A DNA stretch of 16,996 nt from an archaeon CG07_land_8_20_14_0_80_38_8 (lineage in GTDB: Archaea > Nanobdellota > Nanobdellia > Tiddalikarchaeales > Tiddalikarchaeaceae), in assembly GCA_002779595.1 (NCBI GenBank), contig PEWF01000106.1:1-16996 (forward strand). The letters are read 5' to 3'. The notes beneath the pieces are model-generated. The model was not told the origin of the DNA, ran no database searches, and was given only the letters and a program-made list of their open reading frames with translations. Positions 1 through 6,244 of the stretch are shown here, piece after piece (positions within the stretch are counted from its first letter, which is position 1; each line of letters opens with the position of its first letter). Position numbers and translations under genes: made by a program.

Positions 1-592
1 TTTCGTGCAGTGGTTTGCTCACCCTGCCGAACAAATTCAAACCCCTGCTCATGCCCAGATAATTCTTCTCCAATCCGAATTCAAGCATTTCCTGATTAAA
101 GCCCTTAAAATTTTCCTGGTACTGCGCATCCCCGACAGCGCCAACCAGACCAAGATACACTAATTTTTCAAATGAAGGGTTTAATTCTTTTGCAACCAGA
201 TAGCACAACCCGCTCGCGCTGTAAGAATCATCATAAATTCCCGGATTAAAATGAATGAGATTCTCATGCTCAAAATTATCCTGTATTTGATGATGGTCTA
301 TGATGATGAACTTTTTCCTGCCAACGTAATCTTTCACTATGCTCAACTGCCCGCTTCCCATGTCAGCAATAATAATTAAGTCATCAGATGATTCCCTGAG
401 CACTTTATCATCTTCCAGTTGTTTCAGGACTTTAACAGTGAATGTTTTTCCATAACTCATTAATAATTTCCCGATAATTCCTGCACTGCTCAAACCGTCA
501 GCATCCAAATGAGCCAGCAGTAAAATCTTGCCTGCTTCGTGTATGAATTCCTTAATTTTTTCAAAAATTTTTTTATCAAAAAAAGATTCCAT
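1..592 (-). CDS. DHH-family phosphoesterase, archaeal RecJ/GAN-like nuclease (3' end missing)
   Basis: About 197 N-terminal residues are visible; the gene continues past the left edge. DHH phosphoesterases use two metal ions to cleave nucleic acid ends, and archaeal RecJ-like members (GAN) work with the GINS/CMG replication machinery or in RNA turnover. Visible motifs in order are an HLDADG segment near residues 28-33 (motif I), ADMGSG near residue 77, the signature DHHQ near residue 100, and GAVGDAQ near residue 150 carrying the motif-III aspartate. The ATG at 592 lies 5 bp after the stop of the S15 gene, so the two are surely cotranscribed; neighbouring S15 and RecJ genes are common in archaea. 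No clear Shine-Dalgarno precedes it. Since the C-terminal DHHA1 part is not seen, GAN cannot be separated from other RecJ-like or NrnA-like enzymes, although the ADMGSG block favours archaeal RecJ. Confidence 0.85.
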   Translation of the reverse strand, partial: MESFFDKKIFEKIKEFIHEAGKILLLAHLDADGLSSAGIIGKLLMSYGKTFTVKVLKQLEDDKVLRESSDDLIIIADMGSGQLSIVKDYVGRKKFIIIDHHQIQDNFEHENLIHFNPGIYDDSYSASGLCYLVAKELNPSFEKLVYLGLVGAVGDAQYQENFKGFNQEMLEFGLEKNYLGMSRGLNLFGRVSKPLHE

Positions 593-597
593 TTTTT

Positions 598-1053
598 TTA
601 TTCTACAAGTATTTTTGCAGATTCAATATTGTAAGTCCAGTCAGAAGGAAGAATCTTCTTATTCTTGTAATATTTCACTAATCTTTTAATCTTGCTTTCT
701 ATCAGTTTAAAACCATAATTTGAATGCAAATCCTTCCTGCTGCTTTCAAGATGCTTCTTTACCTTAACAGCCCTTTTCAGCAGATTAAACAAATCCTCAG
801 GCATTTCACCGTAATTATTGGACTCCTTCATAATATGGCTTAATTTTTTGCCTGTGATTAGTCTCACGTCAGGCACGCCGTACTCATCCCTTAGAACAGC
901 CCCAATCTGCGCGCTCTGCATGCCTTTGCTGCCCATTTTCTGCACTAATTTTTCAACTTCATTGCCCTTATACCCGACCCATTTAGGGGATTCTGTCCTT
1001 AAAGGCTTATTACTGCCGCTTTTTCCCTTGCTGTGGGAGTGCATTCTTGCCAT
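598..1053 (-). CDS. rps15: 30S ribosomal protein S15 (archaeal/eukaryotic type)
   Basis: This 151-residue protein matches archaeal S15 (eukaryotic S13/uS15), which binds 16S rRNA in the small-subunit platform. The N-terminal 60 or so residues are the extension found in archaeal and eukaryotic members (start MARMHS, then PKWVGYKGNEVEKLV), followed by the S15 core with IGAVLRDEYGVPDV and the basic helix near HSNYGFKLIESKIKRL. The length is normal for archaea. ATG at 1053 is chosen because a TATA-like TTTTTAAA (1077-1084) lies 24-31 nt upstream, the spacing of a leaderless transcript. It is the first gene of a unit that continues into the DHH nuclease, and it diverges from the unknown gene at 1137. 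Confidence 0.96.
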   Translation of the reverse strand: MARMHSHSKGKSGSNKPLRTESPKWVGYKGNEVEKLVQKMGSKGMQSAQIGAVLRDEYGVPDVRLITGKKLSHIMKESNNYGEMPEDLFNLLKRAVKVKKHLESSRKDLHSNYGFKLIESKIKRLVKYYKNKKILPSDWTYNIESAKILVE

Positions 1054-1076
1054 AACACAATAGACAACACTATTCC

Positions 1077-1111
1077 TTTAAAAAGATTATCCCCCAGAAT
1101 ATTTTATAAAA
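1077..1111. promoter_or_regulatory. Divergent archaeal TATA elements for S15 (minus) and the 1137 gene (plus)
   Basis: TTTAAAAA at 1077-1084 reads as a TATA box on the minus strand, 24-31 nt before the S15 ATG. TTTTATAAAA at about 1102-1111 lies 26-35 nt before the plus-strand ATG at 1137. Both distances predict transcripts that begin at or within a few bases of the start codon. No Shine-Dalgarno motif is seen at either gene. Transcription start sites are inferred from spacing only. Confidence 0.6.
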
Positions 1112-1136
1112 TGCATTTTTTAATAAATACTCAGTA

Positions 1137-1484
1137 ATGGGGATAAAACGAACAAATTATTTAATGGATTTATTGTCATCAGAAGATTTGGAGCAGAGCA
1201 ACGGAAAATCTTACCTGAGACTGAACAGGAAAGATGAGGTTGAATTATTCATCAACAGTTACAATCCTGGATATAATGCTTCAATAAGACTCCATGACAA
1301 TTACAAGAATTTCAGAATATATGAATTAAGGCTGAATAAGAAGATTAAAAGAGAGGATTTTAATGAGATGCGCAGCAGATTATTATCAGAATATGAAGTG
1401 TTAATTGGCGGACCAAGATTTGTTCTGATTCAAGGGGAGGAACTGATTGAAAATTTATTAAAGGAATTAAAGGTTATAAAATAA
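1137..1484 (+). CDS. Hypothetical protein, 115 aa
   Basis: I do not recognise this family. The protein is charged and soluble-looking, with no signal peptide, membrane segment, cysteine cluster or obvious catalytic motif. The pattern suggests a small alpha/beta fold: a helical N-terminus (about residues 7-20), alternating strands around YNASIRLHD and FRIYELRL, a helix (about residues 74-88), a strand-turn near VLIGGPRFVLI, and a C-terminal helix. ATG at 1137 follows a TATA box by about 30 nt, as expected for a leaderless first gene. The stop is 5 bp before the ATG of the metallo-hydrolase, so the two are probably cotranscribed. Coding-like composition and the promoter make it a credible gene. 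Confidence 0.72.
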   Translation: MGIKRTNYLMDLLSSEDLEQSNGKSYLRLNRKDEVELFINSYNPGYNASIRLHDNYKNFRIYELRLNKKIKREDFNEMRSRLLSEYEVLIGGPRFVLIQGEELIENLLKELKVIK

Positions 1485-1489
1485 GACTT

Positions 1490-2050
1490 ATGAAGGAAGT
1501 TTTCAATAAAATATTCTTAATAAAAGGCTACTGCAACACTTACTACGTTGATGACGAAGTCAAAGTGTTAATTGATGCAGGCAGTGATGTTAAAAAACCT
1601 GTGGATTTGCTGATTCTTACTCATTTGCATCCTGACCACGCATTCTTCGCGCAGAAAATTAAGGAAAGAACGGACTGCAAGATTCTCATAAGCGAGGAGG
1701 ACAACAAAATCCAATTATTGCTAAAATATTTCCCTGAATGGGACGGCAAAAAAATAGAATTTTTCAAGCCTGACAAATTGCTTGAAAATGGAAGCATTAT
1801 CAGAACAGGCAAGTATTCATTCAGGGTGATTCACGCCCCAGGGCACACTCTTGGAAGCGCGTGCTTGTTCGAGCCTGTGCATAAAATTTTGTTCAGCGGT
1901 GACGTATTATTCGCTGACGGATTCATCGGCAGGACTGATTTGCCTCACAGCAGCCCTGAAAAAATGAAAACAACTCTTGAAGAATTAAAAAAAATTGATT
2001 ACAAAATATTGCTTCCAGGGCACGGCAGGATAGTAAAGAAAGATTTATAA
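1490..2050 (+). CDS. Metallo-beta-lactamase-fold hydrolase (glyoxalase II-like)
   Basis: This is a compact single-domain MBL-fold protein of 186 residues, a superfamily of binuclear metal hydrolases that includes glyoxalase II, lactonases, persulfide dioxygenases and nucleases. The metal-binding motif HLHPDH sits at residues 45-50, the third histidine at about 119 in APGHT, the bridging aspartate at about 138 in FSGDVLF, and the final histidine at about 178 in LLPGHG, so the full ligand set is present. No extra RNA-binding or CPSF-like domain is present, so it is not an RNase J or CPSF73. Substrate cannot be told from sequence; glyoxalase II-like thioesterase activity is the default guess. 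It follows the unknown 115-aa gene by 5 bp. Confidence 0.9.
   Translation: MKEVFNKIFLIKGYCNTYYVDDEVKVLIDAGSDVKKPVDLLILTHLHPDHAFFAQKIKERTDCKILISEEDNKIQLLLKYFPEWDGKKIEFFKPDKLLENGSIIRTGKYSFRVIHAPGHTLGSACLFEPVHKILFSGDVLFADGFIGRTDLPHSSPEKMKTTLEELKKIDYKILLPGHGRIVKKDL
2044..2050 (+). promoter_or_regulatory. Probable TATA box for the 2078 gene
   Basis: TTTATAA overlaps the end of the metallo-hydrolase gene and lies 28-34 nt before the ATG at 2078. This spacing fits a leaderless transcript for the nucleosidase-like gene, which would then not depend on the upstream operon. Confidence 0.45.
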
Positions 2051-2055
2051 CTTAC

Positions 2056-2076
2056 TTTTTTTCTTTTATTTTCTTT
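2056..2076 (+). terminator. T-rich tract, probable archaeal terminator
   Basis: A nearly pure pyrimidine run dominated by T occupies most of the 27-bp gap between the metallo-hydrolase stop and the ATG at 2078. Archaeal RNA polymerase commonly terminates in T-tracts without a hairpin. It could end the upstream transcript just before the next gene begins. Confidence 0.45.
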
Positions 2077-2077
2077 A

Positions 2078-2830
2078 ATGAATAATACATGTTTTGTTTA
2101 TGCAATGGATTGCGAAGGAAAAAGATTAAATGAGTTATTAGAAGAAGAGTATAACAAATCAGTAAAGCAGTATTTAATAACTGATTTAACAAATATTTAC
2201 AATGTGAAAGAATCGGATGTATTAAGAGAAGAATCATCAAAAATCGGAAAATATGATATTAAAGAATTTATTAAATTAGAATATGATAAAGAATATTTTT
2301 ATGCACCTGTTTATACTTTGAATAAGTTCAGAAAAGGAGATAAATTAGTCTATACATTGGAATCTCAGGTGAGAATTGATAATGCTGTCAGGGCTTCGCG
2401 CATTTTGAATAGTTTACGCGTGAATAATTTCATTAACATAGGATTATCCGGTGCTTTGCAGGAGGATTTGGGTATTGGTGACGTAATCTGTTCAAACAAA
2501 TCAATGTATAAAGAAATTAATTCTGATGTTTTTAAAACAATAAATGTTAAGAAACCAAAAATTGTTTTAGGAGATTATCTTGTCTGTCCTACCGGAACAA
2601 CGGACTGGTTCTGTGAAGTTGAAGAAAAGAAAAACTTCAGAAAAATTACTGGAGCATATTCAATTGATGTTGAAAGTGCAGTAATTGCATCAAATCTCAG
2701 AGGAAATATTGAACTTTACAGGGTAATAAGCGATGAATTGAATGATTCTCAGAAAAATTTTTGTGATAATATCAGCAGTTCTGTCAAATTCTTGGACAAA
2801 TTTGTTGAAGAACTCATTGAGAATTTATGA
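2078..2830 (+). CDS. Nucleoside phosphorylase/MTA-SAH nucleosidase superfamily protein
   Basis: The 250-residue protein carries the landmarks of the PNP_UDP_1 (nucleoside phosphorylase/MTAN) superfamily, which cleaves N-glycosidic bonds of nucleosides. They are an N-terminal AMDCEGKRL block like the MTAN AMEEE segment, INIGLSGALQEDLGIGDVI at about residues 121-139 (the INTGSAGGL...VGDIV motif), SIDVESAVIA at about 197-206 (the AVEMEATAIA ribose-binding block with its glutamate), and YRVISDELND at about 215-224 (RAISDxAD with the catalytic aspartate). The motifs are in order and at the right spacing, but the surrounding sequence is divergent. The base composition looks more A/T-rich than its neighbours. 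Its last 6 bp overlap the convergent Bud32 gene. Family membership is fairly secure; the substrate (MTA, SAH, purine or modified nucleoside) is unknown. Confidence 0.78.
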   Translation: MNNTCFVYAMDCEGKRLNELLEEEYNKSVKQYLITDLTNIYNVKESDVLREESSKIGKYDIKEFIKLEYDKEYFYAPVYTLNKFRKGDKLVYTLESQVRIDNAVRASRILNSLRVNNFINIGLSGALQEDLGIGDVICSNKSMYKEINSDVFKTINVKKPKIVLGDYLVCPTGTTDWFCEVEEKKNFRKITGAYSIDVESAVIASNLRGNIELYRVISDELNDSQKNFCDNISSSVKFLDKFVEELIENL

Positions 2831-3415
2831 CTTCTTCCTGCCTCTTCGTTCAACGCTTTTCAAGCGCTCCAAAACTTGCGCGTCATTATAATTTTCTTTT
2901 ATTGTCTCAAAGCACTTCCTCCACACCCTATTATGCTTTGCAATTAAAGCCTGCTTGATTAAGTGCAAATCCACTGCCTTATCCTCAGCTTTGCAGCTTA
3001 AACTGCCCAGGCCGAAATCAATGAAGAAGACTTTGCCATTGCTCAGTATCATATTGCTAGTTGTCAAATCCCCGTGAATAATATTATTCCCGTGCAGAGC
3101 ATTAATCCCCCTGCCGACTTTCATGAACAGGCAGTTTAATTCCTTTTCATCAAGAGCATTAATATAATTTTTCAATAATTCCCCTTTAACGTAATCCATC
3201 TTAAAGGAGTACTTCTCAATGCCTGAAACTTTAGGAACACAAACCCCTGCACTGCTGGCGCGCCTTAACAAATTAATTTCATTCTTAGTCCTTGCCTTCC
3301 TTAACTTCTCATCCAATTCCTTAATCCTGTAACTTTTGCGCGCCCGCTTCTTCAATAATGTTTTCTCATTCACTTCGTAAATTACTGCTTCCGCGCCCCT
3401 GAATAATTCCTTCAA
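2825..3415 (-). CDS. bud32: KEOPS complex Ser/Thr kinase/ATPase Bud32
   Basis: Bud32 (PRPK) is the small kinase-like ATPase of the KEOPS complex, which supports Kae1 in making t6A37 on ANN-decoding tRNAs. It shows the FRGAEAVIY nucleotide-loop start, the KKRARKSYR basic segment typical of the family, the catalytic loop IHGDLTTSNMIL, the metal-binding IDFGLGS, and the C-terminal lobe ending in a basic tail. I place the start at TTG 3415: it gives the family-typical KELFRGAEA opening, overlaps the Kae1 stop as TTGA, and follows GAGGTGG by 7 nt. Another TTG at 3421 is possible. It is the last gene of the S6e operon and is separate from Kae1, whereas several euryarchaea have the two fused. The 3' end overlaps the convergent phosphorylase-like gene by 6 bp. 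Confidence 0.93.
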   Translation of the reverse strand: MKELFRGAEAVIYEVNEKTLLKKRARKSYRIKELDEKLRKARTKNEINLLRRASSAGVCVPKVSGIEKYSFKMDYVKGELLKNYINALDEKELNCLFMKVGRGINALHGNNIIHGDLTTSNMILSNGKVFFIDFGLGSLSCKAEDKAVDLHLIKQALIAKHNRVWRKCFETIKENYNDAQVLERLKSVERRGRKKS

Positions 3416-4392
3416 CGCCAAGCCACCTCAACTTCCTCAGTGCGCGTGCGCTGGTTAATAATAGTGTCCTCCATTTTGTCCGCGCCAGAACTATCATACT
3501 TCAGCAATCCTGTCCATGCAATCATTGCAGCATTATCAGCAGCGTATTCTGCTGGCAATGGCTTGAACTTTGCGCCCCGCTCTTTGCACATAATCCTGCA
3601 CATTTCCTGCAAACGCTTATTGCACCCCACTCCTCCTGCCACGACTAATTCTTTCTTGCTGCAGTGCGCCAATGCCCTTTCGCTGATTTCCACTAATTCT
3701 GCAAAAACAGTTTCCTGCACGCTGTAGCACAAATCATTAATATTGTATTGTTTGCTTTCAATTTTCTGCTTCAGATTAGTGTATAATCCACCGAAATTAA
3801 CATCCATTCCCTTAACATTATAGGGCAGTTCAACAAAATTTTTACCTTTCAGTGCCGATTCCTCAATTTTTTTGCCTGCAGGGAATCCCAAGCCAATTAA
3901 TCTGCCGAAGTGGTCAATGAAATTGCCTGCTCCCATGTCAAGGGTTTCACCGAAAACGCGGTACTTGCCCTCCTGAAAAGCAATAATCTGCGTATTTGCG
4001 CCGCTAACGTAAAGCATTACAGGGTCTTCAAAACCTGTTAATAATCTTGCAATCTCCAGATGCGCAACGCAGTGGTTGACTCCAATAATAGGAATCTTGT
4101 TCTTCAATGCCAAAGAGCGCGCTATTACTGCACCCAACTGCAGAACGCTTCCAATGCCGGGGCTCTGGCTGAAACTAACCAGTTCAACATCCTTCATACT
4201 CTTGCCTGCATTCTTTAATGCAGTTCTTATGACTTTGTCAAAATTTTCCAAGTGGTGCTCAATGATTAACTTAGGAATCATTCCCCCTTCCTCAGTTGTG
4301 AACATCGCATTTTCCGAACTGATAATTTTGTTATTATCCATAATGCTTGCGCCGAAAGTGTGCGCTGTTGACTCCAAACCAAGAACAATCAT
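3412..4392 (-). CDS. kae1: tRNA N6-threonylcarbamoyladenosine synthase Kae1 (KEOPS)
   Basis: Kae1 (TsaD/Qri7 family) transfers the threonylcarbamoyl group to A37 of tRNAs within KEOPS. In the 326-residue product, GLESTAHTFGASI opens the ASKHA nucleotide-binding fold, H107 and H111 in NHCVAHLEIA are the metal ligands, YVSGANTQI and DMGAGNFIDHFGR form the nucleotide site, VAGGVGCNKRL is the second glycine loop, and AADNAAMIAW supplies the last metal aspartate. The end EEVEVAWR matches the family terminus. ATG at 4392 is chosen because it gives the standard MIVLG opening; a TTG at 4413 would add seven residues and overlap the upstream gene. The stop overlaps the Bud32 start by 4 bp (TTGA), indicating translational coupling of the two KEOPS partners. 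Confidence 0.96.
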   Translation of the reverse strand: MIVLGLESTAHTFGASIMDNNKIISSENAMFTTEEGGMIPKLIIEHHLENFDKVIRTALKNAGKSMKDVELVSFSQSPGIGSVLQLGAVIARSLALKNKIPIIGVNHCVAHLEIARLLTGFEDPVMLYVSGANTQIIAFQEGKYRVFGETLDMGAGNFIDHFGRLIGLGFPAGKKIEESALKGKNFVELPYNVKGMDVNFGGLYTNLKQKIESKQYNINDLCYSVQETVFAELVEISERALAHCSKKELVVAGGVGCNKRLQEMCRIMCKERGAKFKPLPAEYAADNAAMIAWTGLLKYDSSGADKMEDTIINQRTRTEEVEVAWR

Positions 4393-4409
4393 AACATTAT
4401 TAGGAAGAA

Positions 4410-4862
4410 TCAAGTATTTTTATTTACTTTGCTGCAAACTTTGTCCAAGTAAATCATAGCATTATTTAATGTTGGCATAAGGATTGCTTTAATATTATCC
4501 CCGCCAGTTACTGTATTGCCCATGTACTGCTCCAATGATTTGTCTAATAATATGATTGCACTGCCTAATTCAACACTTTTCCTGATTACTTTGTCAAATT
4601 TTTCGTAAACATTAATTTTTTCATTGTAATGAGGGGTTTCAAGAATAGTTGCTGAAGAACCCATAAAGTAAATGTCAAGAGTTTGGCTGTTTGCATCTTT
4701 TTTTTCAGTAATGTCATAAATGTTGAATTTTGTGCTCTTTAACTTGTATTCATAAACTTTAACATCCTTGTTGCCTGACGGGATTAACGTATTATTTTTT
4801 GAATTTTTCAGTGTTTGTTCTGAACCGCCGTATATTATTTTCATCAAAAAATCACACATCAT
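4410..4862 (-). CDS. Hypothetical protein, 150 aa, upstream of kae1
   Basis: I do not recognise this family. The product is a soluble, mixed alpha/beta protein with no signal peptide, membrane segment or cysteine cluster; a glycine-containing stretch (GNTVTGGDN, about residues 115-123) and a helical C-terminus (about 125-146) are visible. The ATG at 4862 is 24-33 nt downstream of TTTTTAAAAA at 4886-4895, so it may head its own leaderless transcript as well as lie inside the operon. Internal ATGs at 4859 and 4844 are alternatives. It ends 17 bp before the Kae1 ATG. Its position next to kae1-bud32 suggests cotranscription with KEOPS genes, but it does not resemble Pcc1 or Cgi121, and no function is proposed. 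Confidence 0.7.
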   Translation of the reverse strand: MMCDFLMKIIYGGSEQTLKNSKNNTLIPSGNKDVKVYEYKLKSTKFNIYDITEKKDANSQTLDIYFMGSSATILETPHYNEKINVYEKFDKVIRKSVELGSAIILLDKSLEQYMGNTVTGGDNIKAILMPTLNNAMIYLDKVCSKVNKNT

Positions 4863-4885
4863 CAGGATTAAATACTAAATATTTG

Positions 4886-4895
4886 TTTTTAAAAA
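4886..4895 (-). promoter_or_regulatory. Possible internal TATA box before the kae1 cluster
   Basis: TTTTTAAAAA lies in the gap between the S27ae stop (4897) and the 4862 ATG, 24-33 nt before that ATG. This would allow separate leaderless transcription of unknown-kae1-bud32. The surrounding gap is AT-rich, so a chance match is possible. Confidence 0.4.
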
Positions 4896-4896
4896 T

Positions 4897-5109
4897 TTAA
4901 TTGTTTTTGAAAATAGTGTATCCGCACTTCCCGCACGAGTACCTGTTCTTATGCTCTGCCATGAAAACTCCGCTTCCGCACTTTATGCAGATTTTCTTGG
5001 TTCTTTCAAGTTTTCCGTCATTAATTTTATACGAAGTCCATTTCTTGCTTGTATTGCCTTTCCTGTGGGCTGTCTTCCCTTTTGCCTTGACATTCTTTTT
5101 CTTGCCCAT
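4897..5109 (-). CDS. rps27ae: 30S ribosomal protein S27ae
   Basis: This 70-residue protein is the archaeal S27ae (eS31), the zinc-ribbon protein of the small-subunit head; the eukaryotic form is made as a ubiquitin fusion, while archaeal proteins lack ubiquitin, as here. A basic N-terminus (MGKKKNVKAKGK) leads to KKWTSYKI and then a zinc ribbon with CIKCGSG and CGKCGYT (two CxxC pairs about 15 residues apart). All four cysteines are present. Its ATG shares one base with the S24e stop (TAATG), indicating coupled translation. Confidence 0.95.
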   Translation of the reverse strand: MGKKKNVKAKGKTAHRKGNTSKKWTSYKINDGKLERTKKICIKCGSGVFMAEHKNRYSCGKCGYTIFKNN

Positions 5110-5471
5110 TATTCACTCTTAACCTCTTCTGGTTTTGCTGCTGCCTGCTTTTCTTCTTTTTTCTCTTCTGGTTTTGCTTCTTCCTTCTTCTCTTCGAAAG
5201 TATTCCTTTTTATCAAGTATTTAGGCTCATTATTTTCCAAATCTTTACTGTTTTTGTAAACGTGCACCCTTATCATGCACTTGCTTTCGCCGTAAAAAGT
5301 CCTTATCTTATTAACTGAGATAAGCTTTTCATCCTTGTTCAGTAATTTTGCAGATTCAGCTAATATGATTTTCCTGTCAGGAGTTTTCTCGCCGAAATGC
5401 TCTATTTCAATCCTTACTTCCTCTCTTTTCATTAATGGATTATCATTTTTGTCAACAATTTTGCTTTTCAT
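5109..5471 (-). CDS. rps24e: 30S ribosomal protein S24e with charged C-terminal tail
   Basis: S24e (eS24) is a small-subunit protein shared by archaea and eukaryotes. The core matches the family: an N-terminal strand with NPLMKREEVRIEIEH, then EKLISVNKIRTFYGESKCMIRVHVYKNSKDL, ending at PKYLIKRN around residue 91. After that comes a tail of about 28 residues almost entirely of K, E, A and P (repeated KPEEKKEE-like units) with no counterpart in the core family that I know of. ATG at 5471 is preceded by GGTGAGG about 5-12 nt upstream, a good Shine-Dalgarno. The Spt4 stop is 2 bp upstream and the S27ae ATG overlaps its stop. Confidence 0.95.
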   Translation of the reverse strand: MKSKIVDKNDNPLMKREEVRIEIEHFGEKTPDRKIILAESAKLLNKDEKLISVNKIRTFYGESKCMIRVHVYKNSKDLENNEPKYLIKRNTFEEKKEEAKPEEKKEEKQAAAKPEEVKSE

Positions 5472-5473
5472 AA

Positions 5474-5659
5474 TTACCTCACCCTTAATGCGAACATGCC
5501 TGCTGAACCAATTTTTAACTTCTTCGCAACCTCACTCTTTTCAGAATTAAAAATTACAACTAATCCTTTCCAGTTCCTGCTCGCGTCAACGTTCTGGCAA
5601 GTCGGGCAATTCTTCTTAGTCAATATCCTGTTGCACTTCTTGCACGCGTACTCATTCAT
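5474..5659 (-). CDS. spt4: Transcription elongation factor Spt4 (RpoE'')
   Basis: This 61-residue protein is archaeal Spt4, the zinc-binding partner of Spt5 that stabilises the RNA polymerase clamp and aids processive elongation. The zinc site is visible as CKKC (residues 6-9) and CPTC (18-21). WKGLVVIFN and the closing IGSAGMFALRVR match the NGN-binding surface and the typical Spt4 terminus. The length is typical for archaea. The ATG overlaps the Rpo7 stop as ATGA, so translation is coupled to the upstream gene; pairing of the two genes is conserved across archaea. Spt5 is not in this window. Confidence 0.95.
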   Translation of the reverse strand: MNEYACKKCNRILTKKNCPTCQNVDASRNWKGLVVIFNSEKSEVAKKLKIGSAGMFALRVR

Positions 5660-6243
5660 TTCTTCTTCGCCTCTGCCTTGACTTCCTTCTTTTCAGCGCC
5701 CTTTGTTTCTTTCTTCTCAGCACTTATCCAGTCAAGTTTTCCAAGCCCTGACTGCCTCATTGTCAAGCCAATCTTTGCATCTTTCAGGCTTTTCATGCTG
5801 ATTGCAATAACTCTTGCCCTTACGTAATCTCCAATGATTAAAGTTTTCTTGCTTTCCTTGCCTGCCAAAGATTTTGTCTTGCTGAAACTCACATAATCAT
5901 CCATTACCTGGCTCATGTGCACGAATCCTTCAATAGGGCCAATCCTGACAAAAGCCCCGAAATCAGTTATTTCAGTAATTTCTCCTTCAACAATTTCCTT
6001 AATTAAAGGAGTGTAAATAAGAATCTTAAAAGTTGTTTCATAATAAACAGCCCCGTCTCCCGGAACAATCCTGCCCTCGCCAACGTTGATAACATCAGTT
6101 AAGCAGATAATGAACCTGTTATTGTCCAATAATTTATTCTCATACTCTTTGATAATGCTTTCCCTTATGCTTTCATCCAAGTTATCCTTGAATTTTGAAG
6201 GTGCCACTCTCACCCTGTCCTTTACTGTTAAAATTTTATACAA
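5656..6243 (-). CDS. rpo7: RNA polymerase subunit Rpo7 (RpoE')
   Basis: Rpo7 (RpoE', homologue of Rpb7) forms the polymerase stalk with Rpo4 and binds the emerging RNA. Residues 1-80 are the RNP-like tip domain starting YKILTVKDRVRVAP; residues about 82-165 are the S1 domain, with EGEITEITDFGAFVRIGPIEG and VHMSQVMDDYV. The last 25 or so residues are a K/E/A-rich tail after LDWISAEKK. The start must be TTG at 6243, since no ATG occurs near the conserved N-terminus; GTGGTGG lies 6-12 nt upstream at the end of the PIN gene and could serve as ribosome binding site. It begins one base after the PIN stop and overlaps spt4 by 4 bp. Confidence 0.95.
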   Translation of the reverse strand: MYKILTVKDRVRVAPSKFKDNLDESIRESIIKEYENKLLDNNRFIICLTDVINVGEGRIVPGDGAVYYETTFKILIYTPLIKEIVEGEITEITDFGAFVRIGPIEGFVHMSQVMDDYVSFSKTKSLAGKESKKTLIIGDYVRARVIAISMKSLKDAKIGLTMRQSGLGKLDWISAEKKETKGAEKKEVKAEAKKK

Positions 6244-6244
6244 T

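Noticed and set aside
5100..5200. T/C-rich repetitive stretch resembling a terminator or regulatory polypyrimidine tract on the plus strand.
   Set aside because: It is the complement of the codons for the lysine/glutamate-rich tail of S24e.
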